Shown here one piece after another: positions 26,846 to 37,379 of a stretch of DNA of 64,000 bases (within the stretch, counting starts at the first letter, position 1; each line of letters begins with the position of its first letter). The notes below the pieces were generated by a model. That model ran no database searches. It worked only from the letters and a program-made list of their open reading frames with translations, and was not told where the DNA came from. A program made the translations under genes and the position numbers. The DNA is taken from contig NZ_CANMAO010000002.1 in the NCBI RefSeq assembly GCF_947495845.1, positions 186,001-250,000 on the forward strand. The letters are read 5' to 3'. This DNA is from an uncultured Endozoicomonas sp. Its GTDB lineage: Bacteria > Pseudomonadota > Gammaproteobacteria > Pseudomonadales > Endozoicomonadaceae.

Positions 26846-27616
26846 ATGGACTTTCTAACATACATCGCAGCCGGTGCAGGCGTAGGCTTTGCCGTCGGTC
26901 TGACCGGTATTGGTGGTGGATCTCTGATGACACCGCTATTGCTGATGTTCGGCTTTCCTATGCACATTGCGATTGGTACAGACCTGATGTTTGCCGCCAT
27001 TACTAAATCCACCGGTGTTATGATTCATCACCGACAGCGCAGTATTGACTGGTCACTGGTTAAAATTCTTTGCGCTGGCAGTTTGCCCGCAGCCGCCCTG
27101 ACGATTCTTTTGTTAAAGTTCTTTTTCGACAAGAGCGCTGATTATAGTCCGATCCTTACACTCTGCCTCGGGATTATGCTGACCCTTACTGCTATCTCGT
27201 TATTAATAAAGCCTCTGCTCAAACAAAGACAGCTTAAGGCGGTAGCTCGACTCACCACGAAGCAACAACAGCTGCTGACCTTCATAGCCGGCATTTTCCT
27301 CGGAATTCTTGTCACACTGTCGTCTGTTGGCGCCGGTGCTCTGGGCACCGCAGTGATCGTATTGCTGTATCCATTACTCAAACCCGTCAAAGTGGTTGGC
27401 AGTGAAATCGCCCATGCCATACCACTGGCATTACTGGCGGGTCTTGGGCATATCTGGCTTGGGAATGTGGATTTCATCCTGCTCGGCTTTTTGTTGATCG
27501 GTTCCATTCCTGCCATTTCACTGGGCGCAAAACTTGGGAATAAGTTACCAGATACCCTAATGAGAACGGTATTAGCACTGATTCTCTTCACACTTGGCAT
27601 AAAATATCTGTTTTAG
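26846..27616 (+). CDS. TauE/SafE-family sulfite/organosulfonate exporter
   Basis: A membrane protein of 256 residues with about eight hydrophobic segments arranged as two related halves. Each half opens with a glycine-rich loop, GVGFAVGLTGIGGGSLMTPL in the first and SSVGAGALGTAVIVLLYPL in the second, as in TauE/SafE. The family moves sulfite, sulfonates or sulfoacetate out across the inner membrane. Divergence from cysB supports a sulfur substrate. I use the ATG at 26846, five bases after AGGA, rather than the one at 26840. Confidence 0.88.
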   Translation: MDFLTYIAAGAGVGFAVGLTGIGGGSLMTPLLLMFGFPMHIAIGTDLMFAAITKSTGVMIHHRQRSIDWSLVKILCAGSLPAAALTILLLKFFFDKSADYSPILTLCLGIMLTLTAISLLIKPLLKQRQLKAVARLTTKQQQLLTFIAGIFLGILVTLSSVGAGALGTAVIVLLYPLLKPVKVVGSEIAHAIPLALLAGLGHIWLGNVDFILLGFLLIGSIPAISLGAKLGNKLPDTLMRTVLALILFTLGIKYLF

Positions 27617-27706
27617 CGGTATTTAATCCGAATGAGGCTTGCAGGGATGCGAGAGTTTGAATAAAGTGAAAATGCGTAAAATACTGCGGTATACCGACAG
27701 AATTTA

Positions 27707-27893
27707 TTGACCCGGATATTTCATAAACTGCCCCGAGTCTCGCGCGGGCATTTGCCGTACTAAGGGATTTTGCGATGGAGCGCCGTATTTATGCCCTGTG
27801 GGTACCGGGGAGTACGGTCGACTGAGTAAAACTCTCTTAGGGCGGCAAAGGACAAGCGAGAACGGGAGCATGTTTATGAAATATACGGGTTAA
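27707..27893. mobile_element. MITE-like palindromic element, about 187 bp
   Basis: Terminal arms of 22 bases (TTGACCCGGATATTTCATAA... at 27707-27728 and its complement at 27872-27893, two mismatches) continue inward as an imperfect inverted repeat: TGCCCCGAGTCTCGC and TTTGCCGTACTAAGGG on the left match the complement of the right side. There is no coding capacity. This is the form of a non-autonomous transposable element. It fills most of the 398 bases between the exporter and DAHP synthase genes; I see nothing else there except the DAHP synthase leader. Confidence 0.7.
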
Positions 27894-28014
27894 ACGCAGT
27901 CTGTCCCATGACTCTTATCAAACAAAGAGAACGATCTTCAGGCTCTTTAGAACAAGCAGGTAGCACAGGCTTTAACAAAAAATTTCAGCGCATATCAAAA
28001 CGGAACCGTATTAA

Positions 28015-29088
28015 ATGGCAGTTTTACCCATTGAAGATTTAAACATCCAGTCACAGGAAGTATTGCTGACCCCTGAGCATCTTAAAGCTCAGATTCCCAT
28101 GACCGATGCTGCCGCCAGAACCGTTTCCGAAAGCCGCGAGGTAATCCGGAATATTCTGGACGGGAAAGATCATCGTGTATTTATCGTGATTGGCCCCTGC
28201 TCTATCCACGATATTAAAGCAGCTCATGATTATGCCACCCGCCTGAAAAAACTCAGCGAAGAGCTAAGCGACACTTTATATCTGGTAATGCGCGTCTATT
28301 TTGAAAAGCCAAGAACCACCGTTGGCTGGAAGGGTTTAATCAACGATCCTCACCTGAATGACTCCTTTAAAATCGAAGAAGGTTTGCATATTGGCCGTCA
28401 ATTACTGATGGATGTTGCGGATATGGGCATTCCCGCAGCAACCGAAGCGCTGGATCCTATTTCACCTCAGTACCTTCAGGATCTGGTCGCCTGGTCAGCC
28501 ATTGGTGCCAGAACCACCGAATCCCAAACACACCGGGAAATGGCCAGCGGGCTTTCCTCTTCGGTTGGCTTTAAGAATGGCACGGACGGCGGCCTTGAAG
28601 TTGCGATCAATGCGTTGCAATCAGTTTCCAGCCCGCATCGTTTTCTTGGCCTGAACAGCAAAGGCCAGGTTGCGATCACCCATACCAAAGGGAACCCCTA
28701 TGGGCATGTGGTGCTTCGTGGTGGTAGCGGAAAGCCTAATTACGATTCGGTAAGCGTCGCTCTGTGTGAGAAGGAACTGGAAAGTGCGAATATCAAACCA
28801 AACATCATGGTGGATTGCTCCCACGCCAATTCCAACAAAGATCCGGCTCTGCAACCTTTGGTGATGGAAAACGTGACTAACCAGATTATCGAAGGCAATA
28901 AATCCATTGTTGGCTTAATGGTGGAAAGTAATATTGGCTGGGGCAGTCAGAAAATGACCGATAAGCCGGAAGATCTGAAGTACGGCGTGTCTATCACCGA
29001 TGCCTGTATTGACTGGGATACCACAGAGAAAACCCTGCGCTCCATGCACGAAAAACTGAAAGATGTTCTACCCGGTAGACGCAGCTGA
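28015..29088 (+). CDS. 3-deoxy-7-phosphoheptulonate synthase (DAHP synthase, class I)
   Basis: Joins PEP and erythrose 4-phosphate in the first step of the shikimate pathway. The 357-residue protein is the class I alpha (AroF/G/H) type: IGPCSIHD, MRVYFEKPRTTVGWKGLIND, the GARTTESQTHREMASGLS loop and DCSHANSNKD are all intact. Which aromatic amino acid inhibits it cannot be told reliably here, so I give no isozyme letter. No TyrR or TrpR operator was recognised in the 120 bases upstream. Confidence 0.95.
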   Translation: MAVLPIEDLNIQSQEVLLTPEHLKAQIPMTDAAARTVSESREVIRNILDGKDHRVFIVIGPCSIHDIKAAHDYATRLKKLSEELSDTLYLVMRVYFEKPRTTVGWKGLINDPHLNDSFKIEEGLHIGRQLLMDVADMGIPAATEALDPISPQYLQDLVAWSAIGARTTESQTHREMASGLSSSVGFKNGTDGGLEVAINALQSVSSPHRFLGLNSKGQVAITHTKGNPYGHVVLRGGSGKPNYDSVSVALCEKELESANIKPNIMVDCSHANSNKDPALQPLVMENVTNQIIEGNKSIVGLMVESNIGWGSQKMTDKPEDLKYGVSITDACIDWDTTEKTLRSMHEKLKDVLPGRRS

Positions 29089-29106
29089 TCATCAACGCTA
29101 CAAACC

Positions 29107-29505
29107 TCACAGAATCAGTTCGAATTGCTCGGGCTGATTCTCTTGTTTCTCCTCCTCTCCACTTGTTGCCAGCTTCTGTTTAATCTCCACGTATGACAAC
29201 AACGACAGCTGAGAGCTGGGGGCAACTTCCTCTTTAATCTCCAATTTCCTAATGATCACCGCCTTGCGCTCCACTGGCATATTACTGATTCGTCGGTCGA
29301 GAATAGCGGAACAGATCAAACAGACTTTTGGCAGATGCTGATTTTCCAGCACCTGATACTGGCAATCACTCTGCAGCACCTCAGTGCACAGCGTATGGTC
29401 ACTTCTTGACTCTATATCCAGATTCGCTTCCACCAGATGTCGCATGCCGCTACCATCTTCGGTGACAAAAAAATTGGATAAAATGGCCTGTTTATAACGC
29501 TTCAC
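29107..29505 (-). CDS. Hypothetical protein, 132 aa
   Basis: I do not recognise this protein. It is soluble, opens MKRYKQAILSNFFVTEDGSG, has four cysteines including CLIC in a short conserved-looking core (HLPKVCLICSAILDRR) and ends in a Glu/Gln-rich tail. The start is a GTG at 29505 without a strong ribosome binding site. It is convergent with DAHP synthase, whose stop is 18 bases away, and lies downstream of greB on the same strand. Confidence 0.6.
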   Translation of the reverse strand: MKRYKQAILSNFFVTEDGSGMRHLVEANLDIESRSDHTLCTEVLQSDCQYQVLENQHLPKVCLICSAILDRRISNMPVERKAVIIRKLEIKEEVAPSSQLSLLSYVEIKQKLATSGEEEKQENQPEQFELIL

Positions 29506-29646
29506 AGTTCAGTCGGACTACTGGGTGATTGATAACAAGAGGAATACAAAAAGGTCGGAAAAGATACACTATTATGACGATGAGTTATACCGGTATCTTT
29601 ACCATTACGTAAAATTACCATCCCTAAGAGCACCTTGACCAGCACT

Positions 29647-30129
29647 CTATGTAAATGGCTTGTATTGGATCTTGTTTACGATCCAGAATCGATTCCCCGA
29701 CGGCGTTTTTACCGCCACTTCATCATCAACAGCTTTTCCAACCAGCGCCCGGGCCATGGGCGAATCGATGGTGATATGATTCTTTTTCATGTCGATCTCA
29801 TCAGCGCCCACTATACGACACTGCAGAATATCGCCTTCTTCACCCTCCAACTCCACCCAGGCACCGAAGAAGGCTTTGCCTTCTTGCTCCGGGGAGTACT
29901 CAACCACTTTCAGCACTTCCAGCCGCTTGGTAAGAAAGCGAATGCGACGATCAATCTCCCGAAGCAACCTTTTACCTTCTTTATACTCCGCATTTTCGCT
30001 CCGGTCTCCAAGGGCTGCAGCCTCAGATACGGCTTGGGTCACTTCAGGGCGTTTGGTTCGCCACAGGTATTTCAACTCATGTTCCAGGGTTTCTTTTCCG
30101 GCAAGCGTGATAAGAGGTGAGCGGCTCAT
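29647..30129 (-). CDS. greB: Transcription elongation factor GreB
   Basis: Rescues backtracked RNA polymerase by stimulating cleavage of the nascent transcript. The 160 residues match GreB. The N-terminal coiled coil carries the acidic tip ALGDRSENAEYKEGKRLLRE, whose Asp and Glu act in the polymerase secondary channel, and the C-terminal FKBP-like domain ends SPMARALVGKAVDDEVAV. The start MSRSPLIT has only a weak ribosome binding site. Confidence 0.95.
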   Translation of the reverse strand: MSRSPLITLAGKETLEHELKYLWRTKRPEVTQAVSEAAALGDRSENAEYKEGKRLLREIDRRIRFLTKRLEVLKVVEYSPEQEGKAFFGAWVELEGEEGDILQCRIVGADEIDMKKNHITIDSPMARALVGKAVDDEVAVKTPSGNRFWIVNKIQYKPFT

Positions 30130-30572
30130 ATAATCAATTAAGCATCTGCATTAATAATGACGAAATAGTAACCGACTTTATGAATGAGCTCGATGGGAAA
30201 GTGTGAATCCGACTGAACGATCATTCTCTGACAATCAAAATTCAACAAGGAGTCAAGACTGACAACCCGATTTAGAAATGTTAAGGTTTTCCTACATTTA
30301 TATAAAACTAACTTAACGCCCAATACCGAATGATTGCGGTAGTCGTAGGATCCCCATGTTTATAAAGTCAGCATTTCATCAAAAAATCGATCACTATTCC
30401 AACATCAGCGATGATGCTAATCAGTTACAATAAGTACTGTTAAACCAAATAATGAGCCATCAGTGATTGAAGGCTCATTATTGATAGCCACTTTCTCATG
30501 AATGGACTCATAGAGACATAACGCTCTAAAGAGAAAGAAATATAAATACGACAAAACCCAATATGGAGACCC
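30130..30572. other. Intergenic region with an 11-bp hairpin
   Basis: This 443-base gap holds a perfect inverted repeat, AATAATGAGCC (30448-30458) with GGCTCATTATT (30472-30482) over a 13-base loop. It has no T tract and may be a terminator from either side or a regulatory hairpin. The rest is AT-rich and shows no convincing gene. Confidence 0.55.
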
Positions 30573-31325
30573 GTGCCAATCAAGCCCGGGTTTACAAAAA
30601 TAATGACCATTTATTCAGAAGCCATTCAGGAAATGTCTGAATTGGCGTCAAATGAAGAAATTCGCCACCCGTCGGATGCCGTACAATTTCTGGAACGGTG
30701 CACTGAATTTGATCCAATTGCCGAAGGTGTTTATGCCACGGTCTACAACCTGCCGGATGAGCCGGACAAAGTGGTCAAAGTCTGCACCAGCCGAAAAGAC
30801 GGCTATTATCTTTTTGCTCGCTGGTGCATGTCTCAAGAGAATCGAGAAAACCCACACCTCCCATTTATCCATCGGGAAGATATCGTTGAACTGCCAAACG
30901 GTTTAAAAGTCCGCTTTTATGTCATCGAGCGCCTGGAAGATATTACTGAAGATGGAAGCCATCCCGTTCAACCAGAGCACTTTCATGATATGGACTTTGG
31001 CACGCTCTGGAACGCCTTTAAAACCGTTGCATTTTCCTATGGCATGGATCATCGATCATTACCGGATGAGATAGAATCCCTGGATGCCTTTATTGCAGAG
31101 ATCAAAAAAGCCAGCGAGCGGTTATCTCAAAAACCCGGCAATGAATCTCTTCCTTCCTTGAAAGAGCAAACTATTGAAGAATATGATTCTTTTTTGAGAA
31201 CGTTATACGACGTCTTGATTCAGCTGTCCCCGGTGGGCGTTATGGACCTTCATGGCAATAACTTCATGCTCAGGGGCGACACCATTGTTATTACCGATCC
31301 ACTGTCTCATAAACATGCTGCGTAA
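30573..31325 (+). CDS. Protein-kinase-fold protein of unknown target
   Basis: A 250-residue protein with a recognisable kinase skeleton. A glycine-loop-like segment AEGVYATVYNLPDEPDKVVK at about residues 50-69 ends in the lysine expected to bind ATP. The catalytic loop is DLHGNN, which spaces Asp and Asn as DLKPEN does, and the metal-binding motif is ITDPLS in place of DFG. The C-lobe between is short. The same HxxN...DP layout occurs in small phage-type kinases and in antibiotic or sugar kinases, so the substrate could be protein or small molecule. The GTG at 30573 follows TGGAG by five bases; an ATG at 30603 is the alternative. It stands alone between greB and nfuA, both on the other strand. 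Confidence 0.65.
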   Translation: MPIKPGFTKIMTIYSEAIQEMSELASNEEIRHPSDAVQFLERCTEFDPIAEGVYATVYNLPDEPDKVVKVCTSRKDGYYLFARWCMSQENRENPHLPFIHREDIVELPNGLKVRFYVIERLEDITEDGSHPVQPEHFHDMDFGTLWNAFKTVAFSYGMDHRSLPDEIESLDAFIAEIKKASERLSQKPGNESLPSLKEQTIEEYDSFLRTLYDVLIQLSPVGVMDLHGNNFMLRGDTIVITDPLSHKHAA

Positions 31326-31381
31326 TTAATTAAACAATTAATAAAAAATAAATGGGGGGTTCCCCACCCCCAAAAACAAAG

Positions 31382-31963
31382 TTATTTATAAAACGCATTA
31401 TCCGTATTGGTATGATCTGTGACGTCACGAACCCCTTTCAGCTCAGGAATCCGCTCCATTAATGTCTTTTCGACCCCATCCTTTAGTGTAAGGTCAACTG
31501 CCGCGCAGCCCTGACAACCACCACCAAACTGCAGAATCGCTACATCATCTTCCAGCTCTACCAGAGACACCATGCCGCCGTGAGAAGCCAGACCCGGATT
31601 AACCTCCATCTGCAGGAAGTAATTAATTTTCATATCCAGCGGGCTGTCGTCATTGACCTTTGGCAACTTGGCGTTTGGTGCTTTGATGGTCAGCTGACCG
31701 CCCAGTTTATCTTCTGCGAAATCCACCATGGCATCGTCAAGAAATGGCTCACTGACACCTTCCACGTGGCAGGGAAAATACTCCAGATCCATCTTCAGAT
31801 CCCCTTCTTTCTCTTCACCCGGCTTGCAATAGGCAAGGCAGGTTTCGGCATGGGGCGTACCGGGATTACTGACAAACAGACGCACACCAATGCCTTCAAC
31901 ACCCTGTTTTTCCAGCAGATTGGCGAGATACTTCTGTGCGGCTTCTGTGAATGTAATGTTCAA
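31382..31963 (-). CDS. nfuA: Fe/S biogenesis protein NfuA
   Basis: Carries and delivers 4Fe-4S clusters to apoproteins. The 193 residues show the N-terminal degenerate A-type domain ([19 protein letters not shown]) and the C-terminal Nfu domain with the cluster cysteines in [16 protein letters not shown]. The start is a TTG at 31963 with GAGGAAG eight bases upstream. It could help supply clusters to AcnD and other Fe/S enzymes, particularly if nitric oxide is a stress here; that is inference. Confidence 0.95.
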   Translation of the reverse strand: MNITFTEAAQKYLANLLEKQGVEGIGVRLFVSNPGTPHAETCLAYCKPGEEKEGDLKMDLEYFPCHVEGVSEPFLDDAMVDFAEDKLGGQLTIKAPNAKLPKVNDDSPLDMKINYFLQMEVNPGLASHGGMVSLVELEDDVAILQFGGGCQGCAAVDLTLKDGVEKTLMERIPELKGVRDVTDHTNTDNAFYK

Positions 31964-32120
31964 CGCAACACTTCCTCTATCAGTTTCAGGACTATTCTAT
32001 GACATTACTGAGTCGCAGAGAATCCCTACTATTCAACTTGGTTATTATTAAGTTTCTTTTAATACATTTATCAGTAAGAATAGTTCCCATTTGCACTTCA
32101 TCACCAAAATGAGAGTCACC

Positions 32121-32936
32121 ATGAAAGAGACCATCAGCATTCTGGGTTGTGGCTGGTTGGGCACGCCCCTGGGGGAAAGACTGGTTAACAATGGTTACCC
32201 TGTCAAAGGTTCCACCACCCGGGCAGAGAAAATAGACAATATCAAAGCTGCCGGTATGGCGGCCTACAACATCAGCCTGTCCCCCGATCCCGAAGGTGAC
32301 ATTGCCGACTTCCTGGATACTGATATTCTCTTCATCAACATTCCACCCGGCAAAGGTGACGGCCAGCCGCATTTTTACCTGAGACAAATGCAGGCACTTG
32401 CCAAACAAATTGATGAATCCAGAGTTAAAAAAATCATCCTCATCAGCGCCACATCCGTCTACCCGCAAAATAATGACGAAGTGACAGAAAACGACGCCAT
32501 TCGTATAGAATCTCCATTCTCAGACACTGCCTGGTTGGATATTGAAGAGCTGTTCACCCTCAATGAAGAACTAAAAACGACAGTGTTACGCTTCTCCGGG
32601 CTGATTGGTGGCGATTATCAACCGGGCCGCTACTTCTCCGGCAGAGAGCTGGGCGGAGCGGATGACCCGGTCAATATGATTCATCAGGAAGACTGCATTC
32701 TTATTATTGAAGAGATTATTGCCAAGAACCTCTTTGGTGAAGTCTTCAACGCTTCTGCTGATGAACATCCAACCCGTCGCGAACTGTACACCCGCTCCTG
32801 CGAAGTGTTGGGAATAGAGCCGCCAATATTTACCGATAAGCCTATGCCCTACCGGCTGGTAAACTGCGATAAATTAAAGAAAGCTTTGAATTACCAGTTT
32901 ACTCATCCAGACCCGTTGGAAGCGCTAACTGTATAA
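32121..32936 (+). CDS. NAD(P)-dependent SDR/epimerase-like protein (YeeZ type)
   Basis: A 271-residue atypical short-chain dehydrogenase. The Rossmann glycine motif is ILGCGWLGTPLGERL at residues 6-20, a variant of GxGxxG, and it continues with STTRAEK, IPPGKGD and LISATSVYP, where Ser/Tyr would be the remnant of the catalytic set. It resembles E. coli YeeZ, whose function is not settled. I choose the ATG at 32121, since the longer frame opens with a TTG and unlikely residues. Its neighbours nfuA and cysG are on the other strand. Confidence 0.8.
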   Translation: MKETISILGCGWLGTPLGERLVNNGYPVKGSTTRAEKIDNIKAAGMAAYNISLSPDPEGDIADFLDTDILFINIPPGKGDGQPHFYLRQMQALAKQIDESRVKKIILISATSVYPQNNDEVTENDAIRIESPFSDTAWLDIEELFTLNEELKTTVLRFSGLIGGDYQPGRYFSGRELGGADDPVNMIHQEDCILIIEEIIAKNLFGEVFNASADEHPTRRELYTRSCEVLGIEPPIFTDKPMPYRLVNCDKLKKALNYQFTHPDPLEALTV

Positions 32937-32964
32937 AAGCATTTAGTCCAGAACGAAACCGGGA

Positions 32965-34359
32965 TTACCTCCCGGTTGCTTCGTTTTTGTACCAGCTCAA
33001 TCGTTCGTGGAGTGTAACCACACTGCCCACAATAATCAGCGTCGGCGCCCGGACTTTTTCTTCGGCAATGATCTCGTTAATCGTTCCCAAAGTGCCGGTA
33101 AACACTTTCTGGTTTTTTGTAGTTCCCTTCTGAATCAAGGCAATGGGCGTATTAATATCACGACCATGGTCAACTAATTCCTGACAGATTCGTGGTAGCC
33201 CCAGCAGCCCCATATAAAAGACCAGTGTCTGACCAGGATCCAGCATCTCACGCCAGTTCAACCCATAAGAACCATCTTTCAAATGCCCGGTGATAAAACG
33301 TACAGATTGCGCATGATCACGATGAGTCAGTGGAATACCTGAATAGCTGGCACAGCCAGACGCGGCCGTAATACCGGGCACCACCTGAAATGGAATACCC
33401 TCATCTGCCAGCGTTTCAATTTCTTCTCCGCCTCGGCCAAAGATAAACGGATCACCGCCTTTCAAACGGAGCACTCGTTTACCTTCTTTTGCCAACTCTA
33501 CGAGTAACGCGTTGATCTCTTCCTGCGGCCGGGTATGTCGATCTCGTTTTTTACCCACGTAAATGTAATCTGCATCCCGACGACATAGCGCCAATACTTC
33601 TTCAGACACTAATCGATCATGAAGTACGACATCTGCCTGCTGCATTAAACGCAGGGCTTTAAAAGTCAGCAAATCCGGATCACCCGGACCGCCACCAACA
33701 AGATAAACCTCACCGACTTTTTGTGCTTCACTGGCAAGCAGTGTCTGCTCAAAAATCGCTTGCGCTCCATCAAGGTCGCCGGACATTGCTTTTTCAGCAG
33801 CAGGACCGGCCAATACCTTTTCCCAGAAGTAACGTCGATCATTGATATGACTGAATCGTGCTTTTACTTGCTCACGGAATCCGCCAGCCAATGCCGCCAG
33901 TTTACCGTAACCCTGAGGCAGAATGGTTTCCAACTTCTGTCGCAGCAAACGAGCAAGAACCGGCGCTTTACCGCCGGTAGAAAAAGCCACCACAACCGGT
34001 GAACGGTCAACAATAGCCGGCATGACCGCCGTCCCTGCATCCGCATCATCCACCACATTTACAAACAACCGGCGCTGCCCTGCGGCGGCCGCCACCTGCC
34101 GGTTCACCTGCTGGCAATCCGTTGCGGCAATAACAAGGCAAACGTCATCAAGGTCCTGCTCATCAAAGGCTTTTTCAAGCAGCTCATGATGGTCAGAAGA
34201 AAGGAATGCACGAATATCAGAACAAATGGCAGGAGCAACCACACGAATCATGGCGCCCGCATCAGACAGCAATCGAATTTTTCGCAGGGCGATATCACCA
34301 CCGCCAACAATTAAACAACGCTGATCACGTATCTGTAGAAATAATGGCAGATAATCCAA
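32965..34359 (-). CDS. cysG: Sirohaem synthase (multifunctional CysG)
   Basis: Makes sirohaem from uroporphyrinogen III for sulfite and nitrite reductases. The 464 residues split into CysGB, residues 1-150 (NAD-binding GGGDIALRK, dehydrogenase/ferrochelatase), a linker, and CysGA, residues 215-460 (VYLVGGGPGDPDLLTFKALR, the SAM-dependent methyltransferase, with GGDPFIFGRGGEE). The start is a TTG at 34359. It fits the sulfur assimilation theme of cysB, though it is 6 kb away. Confidence 0.96.
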   Translation of the reverse strand: MDYLPLFLQIRDQRCLIVGGGDIALRKIRLLSDAGAMIRVVAPAICSDIRAFLSSDHHELLEKAFDEQDLDDVCLVIAATDCQQVNRQVAAAAGQRRLFVNVVDDADAGTAVMPAIVDRSPVVVAFSTGGKAPVLARLLRQKLETILPQGYGKLAALAGGFREQVKARFSHINDRRYFWEKVLAGPAAEKAMSGDLDGAQAIFEQTLLASEAQKVGEVYLVGGGPGDPDLLTFKALRLMQQADVVLHDRLVSEEVLALCRRDADYIYVGKKRDRHTRPQEEINALLVELAKEGKRVLRLKGGDPFIFGRGGEEIETLADEGIPFQVVPGITAASGCASYSGIPLTHRDHAQSVRFITGHLKDGSYGLNWREMLDPGQTLVFYMGLLGLPRICQELVDHGRDINTPIALIQKGTTKNQKVFTGTLGTINEIIAEEKVRAPTLIIVGSVVTLHERLSWYKNEATGR

Positions 34360-34449
34360 AGTATTCTCGATATTTTATGCAGATAAGGAATAATGCGACT
34401 TATATCAGAAGCTAATAACCTAGTACAGTTACCAATAGAAATTACGATA

Positions 34450-34577
34450 TATACCCAAAGGATTTCAAGTTGCTACGCGGCGGCAAGTGAGTGAATCCCC
34501 GTGAGCCTACAAATAGTAGGTGATCGGGGTGAGTAAACGCAGCCAACAAAGTAGCAACTTGAAAGGCGAAGGGTATA
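34450..34577. repeat. ERIC-like intergenic repeat, 128 bp
   Basis: Terminal TATACCC/GGGTATA, then TTTCAAGTTGCTAC (left) with GTAGCAACTTGAAA (right), frame a core containing GTGAATCCCC, GAGCCTACA, AGTAGGTGATCGGGGTGAG and ACGCAGCCAAC. The core follows the enterobacterial repetitive intergenic consensus as I remember it (GTGAATCCCC...AAGTGACTGGGGTGAGCG) and the length agrees with the usual 127 bp. It lies between the divergent cysG and MATE genes, so it may affect either transcript. No other gene is present in this 294-base gap. Confidence 0.85.
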
Positions 34578-34653
34578 ACTGTTATCCATCCTGATCGAGC
34601 TTTCCTCCCTCACGGATTGAGACTTATTCCAAAAATCAGTTTGTTGTCCATAT

Positions 34654-36033
34654 ATGATCACTCAATCTAGCGATACACAGCTCACCAACCGGGAATTTCT
34701 CCGTAATCTCTGGCAACTGGCACTGCCCATCTCCCTGCAGTCTATGATGTTTTCCATGCTGGGGCTGATCGATATTTTCATGGTTTCGATGCTCGGTGAA
34801 ACCGAAGTGGCTGCAGTGGGCATTGGGAACCGAATCTTCTTTTTCAACTTGATACTCATTGCTTCCATGGGCAGTGGTATGAGTATTCTGGCAGCACAAT
34901 ATATTGGTGCCCGAAATATAGACGGCGTCCGACGAACATTAGTGCAAACCATTATTGCCTCCCTTGTGGTTTCCATCCCCTTTGTCGTCCTGTATTTGTC
35001 GTTTCCTCAGGAAATAATGGCCATGGTCAGCGAAGACAGCAGCTTGGGAGAGCTGGGCCGCGCCTATTTGGTCATTACCGCGCCTTCCATATTATTCATT
35101 GCTATTACCATACCGTTTGAAGCACTACTGAGAACGAGCAATGATGCAAAAACACCAACCCGCATTGGATTTATCACCATTCTTTTGAATGTGCTGTTTA
35201 ATTATTTGCTGATTTACGGAAAGTTTGGATTTCCAGCGCTGGGGGTTGCTGGTTCCGCGTGGGGTACGGCGATATCTCGCCTGATCCAAGTGGGCTTGAT
35301 CATCTATTACATCGTTAAAGTAAAACCGGACCTGATCCCCAATGCCTGCGACTTTATTCAGTGCCGCATCCCAAAACATTGGCTCAAATACATCAGTATC
35401 TGTATTCCCATGCTGCTACAAGACGGGCTGTGGTCGTTTGGCCTGATCCTTTACAACCTGATGTTTGCCCAGATGGGTGTGGAAGAACTCGCCGTAATGA
35501 GCGCAATCTCATCCGTAGAAGGTGTACTGATTTCATTGTTTATTGGTTTCGCCATTGCCACCTCCATTCTACTGGGTAAAGAGCTCGGTGCAGGCAACTT
35601 TGACATGGCCAGAAAACAGGGACGATTTGCCATGATCGTTGCGCCATTATCTGCACTGACCTTTGGAATAGTGACACTGATATTCAGCAAACAGATTGTC
35701 AGTATGTTTGGGGAGTTTGATGGCGATACTGCGGCGATGGCTCAAGAAGTTCTTGTCATTGCCGGCTTTGCCATTGCTATTCGAGTGATTAACTTGACCG
35801 GCATTATCGGCGTTTTACGGAGTGGCGGTGATGTTAAAGCGACAGCGGTAATCAACATCATCGGCATGTGGGCTGTTGGTATTCCGCTAACCTGGGTTGC
35901 CATTAACCACTGGCATCTGCCGTTGTATCTGGTCTTTATCTGTGCGCTGATGGAAGAAGGTACGAAAGCAGTTTTGGTACTGTACCGAATTATGAAAGGA
36001 ATCTGGTTGAAAAATCTCGCTACAGAAAACTGA
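34654..36033 (+). CDS. MATE-family multidrug/toxin efflux pump
   Basis: A 459-residue inner-membrane protein with about twelve hydrophobic segments in two six-helix halves. The first half has FMVSMLGETEVAAVGIGNRIFF, as in NorM-type transporters with a (D/G)-x-x-x-V-(G/S) signature, and SGMSILAAQYIGAR; the second repeats it as GFAIATSILLGKELGAGNFD. It likely exports cationic drugs or metabolites in exchange for Na+ or H+. The ATG at 34654 has no clear ribosome binding site. The ERIC-like element lies 77 bases upstream. Confidence 0.92.
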   Translation: MITQSSDTQLTNREFLRNLWQLALPISLQSMMFSMLGLIDIFMVSMLGETEVAAVGIGNRIFFFNLILIASMGSGMSILAAQYIGARNIDGVRRTLVQTIIASLVVSIPFVVLYLSFPQEIMAMVSEDSSLGELGRAYLVITAPSILFIAITIPFEALLRTSNDAKTPTRIGFITILLNVLFNYLLIYGKFGFPALGVAGSAWGTAISRLIQVGLIIYYIVKVKPDLIPNACDFIQCRIPKHWLKYISICIPMLLQDGLWSFGLILYNLMFAQMGVEELAVMSAISSVEGVLISLFIGFAIATSILLGKELGAGNFDMARKQGRFAMIVAPLSALTFGIVTLIFSKQIVSMFGEFDGDTAAMAQEVLVIAGFAIAIRVINLTGIIGVLRSGGDVKATAVINIIGMWAVGIPLTWVAINHWHLPLYLVFICALMEEGTKAVLVLYRIMKGIWLKNLATEN

Positions 36034-36043
36034 GAAGGAAGGA

Positions 36044-36068
36044 ACCGGTTTCCAGAACGGAAACCGGT
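36044..36068. terminator. Hairpin between convergent MATE and serS genes
   Basis: ACCGGTTTCC-AGAAC-GGAAACCGGT gives a perfect 10-base-pair stem with a 5-base loop, between the ends of both genes. It has no T tract but is well placed to stop transcripts from both sides. Confidence 0.7.
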
Positions 36069-36077
36069 AGATAACGA

Positions 36078-37379
<1,302 letters not shown>

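Noticed and set aside
30138-30323. 60-aa minus-strand frame just before greB
   Set aside because: It would start with TTG, has no ribosome binding site and no recognisable motif, although it ends only eight bases before greB.
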